Below are positions 27,701-35,891 of a stretch of 62,746 nt of DNA, one piece after another. Below the pieces are notes generated by a model. That model saw only the letters and a program-made list of their open reading frames with translations. It searched no databases and was not told the origin of the DNA. Numbering within the stretch: position 1 is the first letter of the stretch; every line of letters starts with the position of its first letter. Position numbers and translations under genes: made by a program. The DNA is from a virus, in the IMG/VR virus record IMGVR_UViG_3300044971_000798, positions 1 to 62,746 of that record, one strand, 5' to 3'.

Positions 27701-29625
27701 AAATTAAGAAGGCGCAGATGGAACGGATGTTCCGCCCTAACAACGACTTGCTGCGGGCCGTCACCCCTGAGAACGCGACCGACTACATCCGCGACACAGT
27801 ACCTAACTACATCATAGCAGCCAGTAAGTTGCAGGCCCGTGAAGCCGTCCGCGATGACTTCAACAATTCACTAGATGGGTATAGCAACGAAGAAAAGCAA
27901 TACTGGAACGACACTTTTAATTACGCATCCACCCCGACGGAAGCTTTCGGTACGGGACGCGCGCTTGCCTTCCTCTGGTTCCTAGGCTTCAACTTCAGTA
28001 CCGCCGTCATTCAGTTTACGCAGAACCCGACCGTGATGGTGCCGCGCCTGCTTCGTGACGGAGCCGGGGCCAGCGCCCTGCGCTACTCGGCGTCTGCTGC
28101 CAAAGATGTATACGGCACACTCGACGTAATGAAATCCCTGGGCAAGGAACTTGACTATACCAAGAAGTTAATTGACCGGGGCGTATTGACTGCCGACGAA
28201 GTCACTGCTTTGAGGCGGGCCGTGAAGGACGGTCGCATCAATCCAGTGCAAGCCGTTGAACTTCGCAGCACCTTCTCCGCTGATGAAATGCGTAAGGCTG
28301 GCATTGCCGACAAGTCCGCTACGACCTTCGCCAAGAACGCCAACAAGATACTTGATTTGTCGGGCAAAATGCTTTCGGCAGTTGACGAAACCAACCGCGT
28401 GACTGCGTTCTTAGCAGCTTACCGTCTTGCGAAAGCGCGCCCCGAAGTGATGGCCCGCGCCAGCAAACTCGACAACCGCAATTACGCTACGCCCTACGAC
28501 TACGCTGAAGGCGTCACAAGCGACACGAACTTCCGCAGCACCAAAGAAGACCGTGCCCTGATCCAACGCTTCCACCCCATTGCTGAAGCCGCCACCCAGT
28601 TCCAAGGTCCCGTCTTTAAGATACTGGAACTATACACTAGAAGCGCGGCCCAGACAATTCGCGGCCTGCGCCAAAGCGACCCTGTCATGGCCAAGGCGGG
28701 CGCCATCCAATTTGCTGCCATGCTTTCAACCCAAGTGGCGCTGGCTGGTATATGGTCGCTGCCACTGGCAGAACGCATCCGCGAACTTGCCGAATTCATT
28801 CTGAAACTAGCATTTGAAAACGCTACCGACTTCGAACAAGAACTGGAACGCGCCCTCGGCAACGGCTTCCTAGCGTCCATGTTCAGCTATGGCTTGCCCC
28901 ACGCTTCCGGTACCTTGAGCTTGAACTCGCGCCTTAAGATCGACCCGCTACCCCAAGGCTCCGTTTCTGATTGGGATGTTCTTTCGTTCTTCGGTCCCGT
29001 AGGCGGGCTTGCAAGCAAAGCCGTAGATACATTCCAAGCCTGGAAGAAAGGCGACCCATGGGGAGCAATGGTTTCGTTCATGCCTAACGCTTTGGCAAAT
29101 ATTGCCAAGGGTGCGGAGATTGCAGTCAACAAAGAACAGTGGACGCGCGGCGGCGAACGCATGATTTCCCCCGCAGACGTCGATAAGGCATCACAGACAG
29201 GCTTCCTACCTCCGGCAATTCAACAGGCAATTGGTTTTGTGCCGCCTGAGTTTGCTGACATCCGGCGCGGGGCTACCCGCGTAGACGAATTGCGCCGCAT
29301 AAACCGCGACCCAACTGAACGCGCCAACCTAGAGCTTTCCCGCCTTCTGCTGCGGGCTTTGGAAGCGCGGGCAGCCGGGCGTGAACAAGACGTCGAACGC
29401 TTCTACAGAGAATACCAAAAGCGGTTCGCTGAAATTGACCAACAGCAAGAAAGCAAACCTGTTGCCCAGCGCGTAAACCTGAACCCGCAAGCTATCCTTG
29501 ATCGGGCGCAGAAAGACTACGCTGGCCGGGGCAACCCCGCCGTGCTTACCCGCCAGACCCGCGTTCCTGCCCGTGAAGAAGCTGCACGGATTGCCGAGGA
29601 AGCCCGCTGGCGCGAGCGTCAGTGA
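24724..29625 (+). CDS. Giant internal virion protein (1633 aa)
   Basis: The N-terminus (YEVPLPNGTIVEIEGPPG) starts a type of giant protein common in podoviruses. Residues about 120-250 are Gly/Ala-rich and could insert in a membrane. Residues about 310-360 are a Pro/Ala linker. Residues about 680-1300 form a long helical region whose 'NPTVMVPRLLRDGAG', 'DETNRVTAFLAAYRLAKARP' and 'RFHPIAEAATQFQ' blocks resemble large polyvalent-protein domains (LPD38-like; from memory). No lytic transglycosylase signature was recognised. Such proteins are ejected first and form the channel for DNA entry. The C-terminus is basic. Confidence 0.7.
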   Translation: MPLYEVPLPNGTIVEIEGPPGVERQVQARAREYFRSAFPQEFESWRRTQVGLGSSITQGASRAVDEFQGQLYSAAEGLGQSLNMPSLQQFGREGRIEQALQAEAAQPQALRTPILESQGPGDVGRAAAEIVTGSLPQTATGIGGALAGARLGARAGARGALLGGFLGASGAGYLPTAGANIQRKVEEEAKRLGVTPAEVTQIPNPGESFIAAIPQVALESAADIATLGAGRFLGRPVGEAAGSLGQRLLRGAGVGAATEPLAEVPQAAIERYQAGLPITGPEANREYLEAGLGGAIAGGVLGGAARGAFGARPTPEAAPAPEAAPEPAPVPRGSVPAVGVAPTPPVAEAAPTPEPAPAPRFEPLTMPTRPEPLASVDQVEAFLAENPRFTPPVPLATPEATVAFVNAARVADWQQASTDMRQRAIDEFVAKPAQEADAETVAPSSRQAQASDFISNLAENAQLANVNLNSFTPADVARAALGARDLDPGRPSRAEQKAVSEQLNALADAGFLRKLSPKTFAVATEPVAPAPPTQTDVQQEIAAFNEQLATGTLTPETMQRMGAEVPAAPIQPQDEAALWRGYSLNAGPQARSPFVAQARNIAAIRQRPFTRPEFIDFAQQSSAAATPEARDQVYNDFINRRQAPTQAAAPQPAPTPAGDTPAAAAAAADPQSGAGKTTDTVEEALFSPPDNAPIKNLQASLDKQIVDGFRGGFMGKWFASPIATYSKNPIYKGSADQLDRFYVRNHQALTQSTEAYEPALRLSAESQARIALTLQDARSKQQMWDRSAFTPEENAAMDGILRSFQSLFNFYVDSSTASYFNPALAKTAEDRARLEAFQRKKGDRLIGQMPDEEVRAASPIGHQEVKRYERRRDAFFFPQIAQGSHFVAAYEKLPGNKKRLVRIYFYDPARNIRKVRQTVGLQRNFEDIAVKRLREEFPDSKRFYIMERGMEATRDENANNLRRDGDFIAQWLQELSKVSGAEAKQVIDRMTKEIKKAQMERMFRPNNDLLRAVTPENATDYIRDTVPNYIIAASKLQAREAVRDDFNNSLDGYSNEEKQYWNDTFNYASTPTEAFGTGRALAFLWFLGFNFSTAVIQFTQNPTVMVPRLLRDGAGASALRYSASAAKDVYGTLDVMKSLGKELDYTKKLIDRGVLTADEVTALRRAVKDGRINPVQAVELRSTFSADEMRKAGIADKSATTFAKNANKILDLSGKMLSAVDETNRVTAFLAAYRLAKARPEVMARASKLDNRNYATPYDYAEGVTSDTNFRSTKEDRALIQRFHPIAEAATQFQGPVFKILELYTRSAAQTIRGLRQSDPVMAKAGAIQFAAMLSTQVALAGIWSLPLAERIRELAEFILKLAFENATDFEQELERALGNGFLASMFSYGLPHASGTLSLNSRLKIDPLPQGSVSDWDVLSFFGPVGGLASKAVDTFQAWKKGDPWGAMVSFMPNALANIAKGAEIAVNKEQWTRGGERMISPADVDKASQTGFLPPAIQQAIGFVPPEFADIRRGATRVDELRRINRDPTERANLELSRLLLRALEARAAGREQDVERFYREYQKRFAEIDQQQESKPVAQRVNLNPQAILDRAQKDYAGRGNPAVLTRQTRVPAREEAARIAEEARWRERQ

Positions 29626-29638
29626 CCTAACTAACTTG

Positions 29639-29667
29639 TTGACAAAACGCGGGAAGACTATTATCCT
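29639..29667 (+). promoter_or_regulatory. Strong sigma70 promoter of the glycosyltransferase cassette
   Basis: A perfect TTGACA (29639-29644) is followed after 17 bases by TATCCT (29662-29667). Only AGCGGC separates the -10 from the ATG at 29674, so transcription should begin at or next to the start codon. No Shine-Dalgarno sequence is present there, so the mRNA is probably leaderless. Confidence 0.7.
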
Positions 29668-29673
29668 AGCGGC

Positions 29674-30441
29674 ATGTCAAAGTTTGCCTACTACATTGGC
29701 GTAGACCACCGCGAACCGGATGCACTGCGAGTTACCGAGGCGTCTGTCCGTGCCTACGCCAGCAAGCCTGTCGAAGTGAAACGCTTAGAACACATCGACT
29801 TGCGCCGCCGCCAACTCTTCGACCGTCCATGGCGTATCAACGAAGACGGCACTTACACCGACGAGCGAGACGGCAAGCCATTCAGTGTACAGTTCTCCCA
29901 CACCCGTTTCCTCACGCCCATCGTCGCCAAGCTTGACGGCGTCACTGACTGGGCGCTCTTCACGGATTGCGACTGGCTCTGGCTCAATGACATCCATAAG
30001 ATTCTCCAAGAAGCTGATAGCAGCAAGACGGTGATGGTGGTACCACATCGCTTCGAACCTGACAAGACCGTCAAGATGGATGGCCAAGTCCAATCCCGCT
30101 ACAAGCGGAAGATGTGGTCGGCCCTCATGCTTTGGAACCTGAAGTCCAACAAGCTGCCCACCGTCGAGATGGTGAACGAAGCCAGCGGCAACCACCTCCA
30201 CACCTTCGGCTGGCTGCAAGACAACGACATCGGCTATCTGTCTGAACGCTGGCATTGGATTCCCAACTACAGCCCGACGACGGAAGCTGCCCAGGCCGCC
30301 GAAGATCAGAACCGCCCCATTCCGGTGGATGCTGTTCACTTCACATTCGGGCCGCCTGTGCCGGGCATGACCAATCGGGAGCCAACTCCCTTCGATAACT
30401 TCTGGACCAACGAACTCACGGACGCTTACAATGCACGCTAA
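29674..30441 (+). CDS. Glycosyltransferase, GT-A/GT8-like (255 aa)
   Basis: The protein has the GT-A pattern: an N-terminal 'YYIGVDHREPDALRVTEASV', a 'HTRFLTPIVAKLDGVTDWALF' helix and strand, and a metal-binding DxD in TDCDW (D98, D100). Later 'WSALMLWNL' and 'LQDNDIGYLSERWHWIPNY' fit the sugar-acceptor side of this fold, as in proteins acting on host surface glycans. It is cytoplasmic, without signal peptide. It overlaps the next gene by 11 bases, and its own promoter makes the pair a self-standing cassette between virion and lysis genes. Confidence 0.75.
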   Translation: MSKFAYYIGVDHREPDALRVTEASVRAYASKPVEVKRLEHIDLRRRQLFDRPWRINEDGTYTDERDGKPFSVQFSHTRFLTPIVAKLDGVTDWALFTDCDWLWLNDIHKILQEADSSKTVMVVPHRFEPDKTVKMDGQVQSRYKRKMWSALMLWNLKSNKLPTVEMVNEASGNHLHTFGWLQDNDIGYLSERWHWIPNYSPTTEAAQAAEDQNRPIPVDAVHFTFGPPVPGMTNREPTPFDNFWTNELTDAYNAR

Positions 30442-32575
30442 GATCATCACGACCATTGGCCCCAAAGGTTGGGAAACCTACGGACGCCGCTTCGCAGAAT
30501 CCTATCGCAAGTTCTGGCCTGCTGACATCCCCCTGGAGATTTGGCACCACGACCTGGACGGTAACGTCCCGTCATTCGAGGGCGTCACCTTCCGTGCATT
30601 GGAAGACACGGCTTCCTTCCATAAGCTCAAGGCGCGACTGGGTAGCGAAGCCAAAGACGGCCCGTCCCTCCAGTACTGCTTCAAGGCTGTAGCTCTGGCT
30701 TCCTCGGTAACGCCGGAACTTGACTGGATTGGGTTCATCGACGCTGACACGGAAGCTATGCGGCACGTCGACTCCCAATTGCTGGAGCAGCTTTTTGACG
30801 ATAACGTCCATCTCACCTACCTCTACCGTAAGTCTGTTGCGGAAAGCGAAGGCTCATGGTTCGCATTTAATTTGGCGACTGTCAAGGGCGCATCACTGCT
30901 GGCCGACTACTGGGGCCTGTACGATTCCTTCGAAGCCTTCCACTACAAGAAAGCCCACGACAACGCAGTCCTTGACCGCCTAGTCCTGTTGCATCGCGCC
31001 CACGGTCTTCTGGTGAAGGACCTGTCGCCGGGCGCCTTGGGTTTAGATGCGTTCCATCAATCGACCCTAGGCGCCTATATGATCCACTACAAGGGACCGG
31101 ACAAACAGACCATCGCCAACCCGGCACTGGGCGCCCCGGCCCGCTACGAAACGCTGTGCGAATTGCTGACCGCTTCCATCAAGGCGACAGGCAAAGCCAA
31201 CATCGTTGAAGTCGGCACATGGAATGGTAGCCGCGCCATCCACATGGCCGAGTGCGCCTTCGCTTCCGGCGCCACCCAAGTATCCTACGTGGGCTTCGAC
31301 ACCTTCGAAGAAGGCAACGACCGCCACTACGAAGGCCACACCAAACCACACGCCAACTCCTGGCTGGTGGGCAATCGCCTTAACAATTACAGCCGACTCA
31401 TGTCCCGCAAGGGCTTGACTTTTGACTACACTCTGATAAAAGGTAACACTCTTGAAACCCTGCCCAAGTCTGGGCAAGTAGTAAAGGAAGCCTCCTTCGC
31501 CTACATTGACGGCGGCCACTCCTACGAAACCACCAAGTCAGACTACCACCACCTGATGCACGTCCCCTATGTGGTGTTCGACGATGTGATTGCCCAGCCT
31601 GAAGAAGGCGCGCCCGAAGGCCCCATCCGCACTTGGACGGAAGCCGAAGGCCAGAAGCGCATGATCACTAGCGGCGACGGCTACGCTGGCCTGAAGCAAA
31701 CCATTTCCTTTGGGCTTGTGGTGCGGCCCGGCTTCCCAATGCCAGACCTCCGCACCCGCATCCAAGTCAAGCCCGTCGATTCCGTCGACAAGGGCGAGCA
31801 GCTTCAGCACATTGCTGAAAACGGGAAGGCCCTCCAAAAGTGGATTGGCAACTATCAGGCCCACACCAAGACCGCGATCTTCGTTAGCGCCGGGCCTACC
31901 ATTCCCCAGTACCTTGATGAAATCAAACGCAGGCAAGCTGAGGGCGCCACTGTCTTCACCGTCAAGCATGCCTTCCCTACCCTGAAGAAAGCGGGCATCA
32001 CCCCTGACTGGACCGTGATCCTGGACCCACGTCCAATCGACGGCAAGTCCACGCACGGCATTATCAGAACCGACTTGTTCGCTGGCGCCGGGCCGGAAGA
32101 TAAGTTCCTGTTTGCAACGATGACCCACCCGTCAGTACGCACCTATCTGGAAGGGAAGGGCGCCCAACTCTATGGCTGGCACGCACACACTAACGCCACG
32201 CTACAGGCCCGGCCCCCGGCCTTCGACATTGGCACGGTAGTTATGGGCGGCACTTGCTCCGCCACCCGTATCCCAATGCTGGCTTTCGTGATGGGCTTCC
32301 GGCGCTTTGACTTCTACGGCTACGACTTCTTCTACCCAGAAGAAACCAAGCAGGACGACGTGAAGCAATCCTTCATGAAGGTGACGCTGGGCGCCGACCA
32401 GAAATCCTACCTGACTACGGGCGAACTGGTCGCCGCTATGCAGGACCTAGGTCAGTGGAACAAGTGGCTAGTAGAAAACCGCATCAACGTCACGTTCCAT
32501 GGCGAAGGCGCGGGCGCGGCGATCTGGGAACAGACCGTCAACAACTACACTGCACCAACGGAGTATCCGTTCTAA
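30431..32575 (+). CDS. Three-domain protein: glycosyltransferase, SAM methyltransferase, DUF115
   Basis: Residues about 1-225 look like a GT-A glycosyltransferase with DxD at D104 and D106 (GFIDADTE). Residues about 240-390 are a class I SAM methyltransferase: motif I VEVGTWNGSRA (259-269), GFDTFEEG near 288, IDGGHSYETTKSDY (359-372) and VFDDV. Residues about 478-714 match DUF115 (MAF-type) proteins: 'AIFVSAGPTI', 'PDWTVILDPRP', 'GGTCSATRIPMLAFVMG' and 'FDFYGYDFFY'. MAF proteins transfer nonulosonic sugars to flagellin. A fusion of three sugar-modifying activities in a phage is unusual. Its stop codon overlaps the stop of the convergent gene at 32572. Confidence 0.75.
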   Translation: MHAKIITTIGPKGWETYGRRFAESYRKFWPADIPLEIWHHDLDGNVPSFEGVTFRALEDTASFHKLKARLGSEAKDGPSLQYCFKAVALASSVTPELDWIGFIDADTEAMRHVDSQLLEQLFDDNVHLTYLYRKSVAESEGSWFAFNLATVKGASLLADYWGLYDSFEAFHYKKAHDNAVLDRLVLLHRAHGLLVKDLSPGALGLDAFHQSTLGAYMIHYKGPDKQTIANPALGAPARYETLCELLTASIKATGKANIVEVGTWNGSRAIHMAECAFASGATQVSYVGFDTFEEGNDRHYEGHTKPHANSWLVGNRLNNYSRLMSRKGLTFDYTLIKGNTLETLPKSGQVVKEASFAYIDGGHSYETTKSDYHHLMHVPYVVFDDVIAQPEEGAPEGPIRTWTEAEGQKRMITSGDGYAGLKQTISFGLVVRPGFPMPDLRTRIQVKPVDSVDKGEQLQHIAENGKALQKWIGNYQAHTKTAIFVSAGPTIPQYLDEIKRRQAEGATVFTVKHAFPTLKKAGITPDWTVILDPRPIDGKSTHGIIRTDLFAGAGPEDKFLFATMTHPSVRTYLEGKGAQLYGWHAHTNATLQARPPAFDIGTVVMGGTCSATRIPMLAFVMGFRRFDFYGYDFFYPEETKQDDVKQSFMKVTLGADQKSYLTTGELVAAMQDLGQWNKWLVENRINVTFHGEGAGAAIWEQTVNNYTAPTEYPF

Positions 32576-32817
32576 CGGAACCGCTTGGCTAACTTGGCGG
32601 CGGAGGCGGGTTGCTTTGAGAATTGCTTACCCGCTTTTGTCGCCTTCCTTTTGGCAGCAGACGACGCAGCATACGTACTAGCTGGCATAGCTTTGATTGC
32701 AGCTTCTGGTAGATAGCGTTCACCTGTAGCTCCCGGTCCTTGGGTTGATGGCTTACCAGACTTGGTTCGCCACTTTTGTTTCGTCCAATCAACAAGCGAT
32801 TTCTGTGGGGCCTTCAT
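32572..32817 (-). CDS. Small basic phage protein, DUF5872-like (81 aa)
   Basis: The protein reads LVDWTKQKWRTKSGKPSTQG then 'GERYLPEAAIKAMPASTYAAS' and ends in a Lys/Ala-rich basic tail. This matches the phage DUF5872 family as I remember it. It is the last gene of the leftward block; its start shares ATGA with the gene at 32814. The stop codon overlaps that of the opposite-strand gene. Function unknown; the charge suggests nucleic acid or capsid binding. Confidence 0.65.
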   Translation of the reverse strand: MKAPQKSLVDWTKQKWRTKSGKPSTQGPGATGERYLPEAAIKAMPASTYAASSAAKRKATKAGKQFSKQPASAAKLAKRFR

Positions 32818-32996
32818 GACTTGTAGCCGCCGCCCTTAGCAGCGTATTCCTTAGCGAGCATTTGGGCTTTCCTGGCGCTCCAAGTTTGGGGCTTCCCGCC
32901 TTTGCCTCCAGCTTTGATCTTTTCGAACAACGCTTTCCGCATACCCGGCTTAGTGTAATTGCCTGCTTCGTTGACGCGGGATGGGGTCTTAGCCAC
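32814..32996 (-). CDS. Small basic phage protein (60 aa)
   Basis: The start is GTG inside the end of the preceding gene. The sequence 'YTKPGMRKALFEKIKAG', 'GGKPQTWSARKAQMLAKEYAAKGGGY' belongs to a type very common among phage small basic proteins (often annotated with DUF5872-like neighbours). It is strongly positively charged and Gly-rich. No function is known; it travels with three similar basic genes here. Confidence 0.65.
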   Translation of the reverse strand: MAKTPSRVNEAGNYTKPGMRKALFEKIKAGGKGGKPQTWSARKAQMLAKEYAAKGGGYKS

Positions 32997-33147
32997 GCTT
33001 CATCAGGCAGCCGCCTGCCTTCTTACAAGCAGCCGGATTGGGGCAGCCCTTGCACGGCACGAACCCACCCTTCTGCATCTTCACGGCCTTCTTTTTCATC
33101 GGCCCTTGCGTAACCTGCTTCGACATATTAGAACGCATCATAGCCAT
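32989..33147 (-). CDS. Small Cys-rich basic protein (52 aa)
   Basis: The protein begins AMMRSNMSKQVTQGPMKKK and ends with four Cys in 'PCKGCPNPAACKKAGGC', which may bind zinc or iron. Its start overlaps the stop of the upstream 414-residue gene by one base (TGATG) and its end overlaps the GTG of the next gene, so it is tightly coupled. Similar short 'CKGCP...C..AGGCL' proteins occur in many marine and freshwater phages. Confidence 0.65.
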   Translation of the reverse strand: MAMMRSNMSKQVTQGPMKKKAVKMQKGGFVPCKGCPNPAACKKAGGCLMKRG

Positions 33148-34391
33148 CACTTACATCCTTTCGCCATGCCACCTTTGGCATACATTGCACGACCGCCGCC
33201 CATCATCTTCTTGACAGGCTTGGCCGCAACCTTACCGCCCTTCATCATCTTCTTGGGCGCGGGCACCTTGCCACCAGACTTCATCTTCTTGGCCGGGGAC
33301 TTGATAGCGCCGCCCTTCTTGAAGCCAGACGAACGCATGCGTTCCTTCTCGGCACCTGTCAGCGGCCCGCTATCCATGCCAGCTTCCATGCGGCCAGCCT
33401 TGCGCTCCTTGTCGGAGATTGGCTCGCGCGCACGTTCACGACGCATCACATCTTCGGCCATTTCCGCACGACCCTCTTGGGCCTTGGGAGATTGCATGCC
33501 CTGACGAATCGGGCCGCCTTCACGGTACTTCATAACCTTGCCACCTTTCTTCATCATGGTCTTGGACTTGATTTGGCCGCCCTTTTTGAAGCCAAGGGTG
33601 CGGCCAAGCTCACGAATGTCTTCGCGGAAGTTGCCAGTGCTGGGGCGGCCTTCGCCCGTTTCGTTGGTGCGACGAATACCCAGGCGCTCGAAGAACCCAC
33701 GCTCGGGCTGTTCATAGCCACCCTTCATCATGTCACTCAAAACAGCACCAAGAGCTATACGCTCAAGCTCACGCTGGTTCAGGGCATCAGCTTCAGATTG
33801 TGACGGACGACGCGCAGGCTGCTGACGGGTACGGGGACGCTGCACTTCTTCGTACGGAGGCGGCTCCATGTCCGGCAAATTATTAGGAATCGGCATCGAA
33901 GGGCGAGCCGGACCCTCGTCAGGACCCGTGTCGGGTGTGCGCGCAGGCATGGAACGGTACGCACGGCGGGCGGCATCGCCTAGGCGCATCGCTCCTTCAG
34001 CAGCACGGCCAATTGCAGCACCCCGTCCGCTTCCCATGGCGCGAGCCATCGGGCTTTGCATCGCACCGCGCATGGCTTCGGCAGCGCCGGGCGGCACACG
34101 GATGCTGGGCATACCTTCGCGGCGGACAGCAGGCAGGTTTTCGCCACGGGGTGAGGCGACTTCGCGGCCACCGGATGGAGCGGGCGGACCACCACGGCCA
34201 CCACCTTCAGGCGCGGCAGGCAGACGCTCTTGGTAGGGAACCACCGACCGCGTTGACGGAGTCATTGACGGGCCGGATGCTTGACCTGCGCGGCGCGCGG
34301 CTTCTGCTTCACGGGCGCGGCGGCCTACATTCAAACGCCTACGGGCTACGTCGCGGGGGTCTTCGCCTGGGCGACCAATATCATCAGCCAT
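33147..34391 (-). CDS. Low-complexity basic protein with KKGG repeats (414 aa)
   Basis: The N-terminal half is Arg/Gly/Pro-rich and looks disordered. The C-terminal half carries repeated 'GFKKGGQIK', 'MMKKGGKVM', 'GFKKGGAIK', 'MKSGGKVP' and 'MMKGGKVA' units, then 'YAKGGMAKGCK'. The repeats resemble the 'GG' plus hydrophobic motif seen at the end of the 835-residue virion protein (EGGLV, RGGII). A strong GGAG site precedes the ATG, right after the upstream stop. It may be a packaged virion or DNA-condensing protein; this is inference. Confidence 0.6.
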   Translation of the reverse strand: MADDIGRPGEDPRDVARRRLNVGRRAREAEAARRAGQASGPSMTPSTRSVVPYQERLPAAPEGGGRGGPPAPSGGREVASPRGENLPAVRREGMPSIRVPPGAAEAMRGAMQSPMARAMGSGRGAAIGRAAEGAMRLGDAARRAYRSMPARTPDTGPDEGPARPSMPIPNNLPDMEPPPYEEVQRPRTRQQPARRPSQSEADALNQRELERIALGAVLSDMMKGGYEQPERGFFERLGIRRTNETGEGRPSTGNFREDIRELGRTLGFKKGGQIKSKTMMKKGGKVMKYREGGPIRQGMQSPKAQEGRAEMAEDVMRRERAREPISDKERKAGRMEAGMDSGPLTGAEKERMRSSGFKKGGAIKSPAKKMKSGGKVPAPKKMMKGGKVAAKPVKKMMGGGRAMYAKGGMAKGCK

Positions 34392-34859
34392 TTACTTTCT
34401 CCTAGATTTCTTGTTAAGAGTTACTTGGCCGCCACGGCGCATAGCAGTGCGTTGTCTTGCTGCCGCTGGCCCTTTAGATACATCGAATTGCTCAGGCGTA
34501 AAACGCATTTGCATGCGAGTCTGCGCGAACTTGGGGAACTGATCTTCGACCTGACCAGATTGATTTGGAAGCGGCAAATACTCAGGCGTCTTACGTTGCG
34601 GCGCCTCTTCCTGCTGGTTGCGCGTCTGACTTGCAGTCCGCGTTGAAGTTGATGTGCGGGTAACTGATCCGCCCGTCGCATACTTCTGGGGCTTAGGTTT
34701 GCCAGCTTGGCGGAGGGAGATGGCAACGGCCTGTTTGACGGCGGCCTTCTTGTTGGCTGGCTTTGAAGTGCCAATGCGCCCGCTCTTGGTGTAGTCTTCA
34801 ACCAGAGTGCGGATGTTTGCGCTGACGGTCTTTTGGGAAGAACCCTTCTTAAGCGGCAT
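34392..34859 (-). CDS. Small basic phage protein, DUF6496-like N-terminus (155 aa)
   Basis: The N-terminus MPLKKGSSQKTVSANIRTL and the later 'KKAAVKQAVAISLRQAGK' reproduce the DUF6496 phage family as I recall it, which is usually about 50-60 residues; here it has a disordered extension with TRTST repeats, a 'QFPKFAQTRMQMRFTPEQFD' block and a basic tail. It overlaps the endolysin gene by 11 bases. Function unknown; likely part of the same basic-protein set as its neighbours. Confidence 0.65.
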   Translation of the reverse strand: MPLKKGSSQKTVSANIRTLVEDYTKSGRIGTSKPANKKAAVKQAVAISLRQAGKPKPQKYATGGSVTRTSTSTRTASQTRNQQEEAPQRKTPEYLPLPNQSGQVEDQFPKFAQTRMQMRFTPEQFDVSKGPAAARQRTAMRRGGQVTLNKKSRRK

Positions 34860-35358
34860 GCAAAGCTTCCTTTTCAGTTTCGTCTACGCGGCGCAGCCAG
34901 CCCTTGCCAAATACAGGAAAGGTCTTCAAGCTTTTGTAGAAGTCACGGCGCGCCTCGGATACCTTAGCAATGAAGTCGCGGGGGTCTATGGCATTGATGG
35001 CGGCCATACTCTTAGGCCCAAGCGCCCCGTCTTCTGCAACGCCTGCCGCCCGCTGCATTAGCTTGGCTGCCCGGCCCACACCTTTGTTGACTGCCATGTC
35101 GAAGGCCAACAGGTCGACGCCCGGCTTCAGTTCGTCACAGCGTACCGCATCCCAGTACTTAGTCTTATAGATGGCGTGAAGGTCGGCATCCGAAATGGCG
35201 CGAAGTTCTTCCTTGGCCATCGCCCGGCCCTTGAATTCTGAGAAGCTGGCCAAGGTCACGCCCTTCATAGTGGCGCCGCCCGGATCATCCCTGTGGTCGC
35301 TCCACAGCCCCTCGTGCTTCAGAATCAAAGCCAACGACTTGTCGAAATTCTCTTTCAC
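34849..35358 (-). CDS. Endolysin, GH108-type N-acetylmuramidase
   Basis: Residues 13-32 contain the catalytic HEGLWSDHRDDPGGATMKGVT region of glycoside hydrolase 108 muramidases, whose Glu in HEG is the catalytic acid. The C-terminal part has 'FDMAVNKGVGRAAKLMQRAAG', 'DGALGPKSMAAINA' (a peptidoglycan-binding-like end of this family) and a helical tail. It cleaves the glycan strands of the cell wall at lysis. There is no signal peptide, so it needs the holin. It starts with GTG on the GTGA shared with the holin stop. Confidence 0.9.
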   Translation of the reverse strand: MKENFDKSLALILKHEGLWSDHRDDPGGATMKGVTLASFSEFKGRAMAKEELRAISDADLHAIYKTKYWDAVRCDELKPGVDLLAFDMAVNKGVGRAAKLMQRAAGVAEDGALGPKSMAAINAIDPRDFIAKVSEARRDFYKSLKTFPVFGKGWLRRVDETEKEALHAA

Positions 35359-35891
35359 TTGCTGGCCATCCTATTCATAGCTTCAGTCTTTTCTTTGGAA
35401 CCCGCGCTGCTGCCAAAGTAATAGGCCATAATACCGCCCCAGGCGGTGCCAAGGGTGCCTAGCATCACAAGCATGGCCTCAGACCCACCCGTGGTTGGAA
35501 GACCATGGGTTAGCATGTAGAACAGAACACCAAAATAACCAGTCGTAACCGACCAAGCCAGGATGCGAGGGGTCCAGTCTTTGGTTTTGATTTCCCGGTT
35601 GCGCGCCGAGTTACGGTCTTCGTTGGCGATCCGCTCCAGATCAATGTCCAGTTCGCGCATGCGTACAGCAAAGTCTTGCTCGGCATTCTTCAGGGCAAGC
35701 AGTTGCTCGGGCGTAGCTTTGGCCGCAGCTTCCACAAGTTCCGTCTCAGTACCGTCGGGCTTTCCCAGCAGAGCTTCAGAGATGGCGCGGGTAGCCATGC
35801 CAGCCAGCGGACCACCGACGGCAGACGCAATAGTGGGCGCAACAGTGCGAACTAAATTAAGGAGCGCGTCCAACTTATTTCTCCAGTACAA
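35355..35891 (-). CDS. Holin, 3TM gene-transfer-release type (178 aa)
   Basis: A hydrophobic N-terminal segment (VAPTIASAVGGPLAGMATRA) is followed by a charged coiled coil (residues about 55-105) and two more hydrophobic segments, 'ILAWSVTTGYFGVLFYMLT' and 'MLVMLGTLGTAWGGIMAYYFG'. This is the pattern of the 3TM holins linked with gene transfer agents (PF11351). It opens the inner membrane for the endolysin. The gene overlaps the upstream membrane-protein gene by 17 bases; an internal TTG (LDALLNLV) is an alternative start. Confidence 0.85.
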   Translation of the reverse strand: MYWRNKLDALLNLVRTVAPTIASAVGGPLAGMATRAISEALLGKPDGTETELVEAAAKATPEQLLALKNAEQDFAVRMRELDIDLERIANEDRNSARNREIKTKDWTPRILAWSVTTGYFGVLFYMLTHGLPTTGGSEAMLVMLGTLGTAWGGIMAYYFGSSAGSKEKTEAMNRMASK

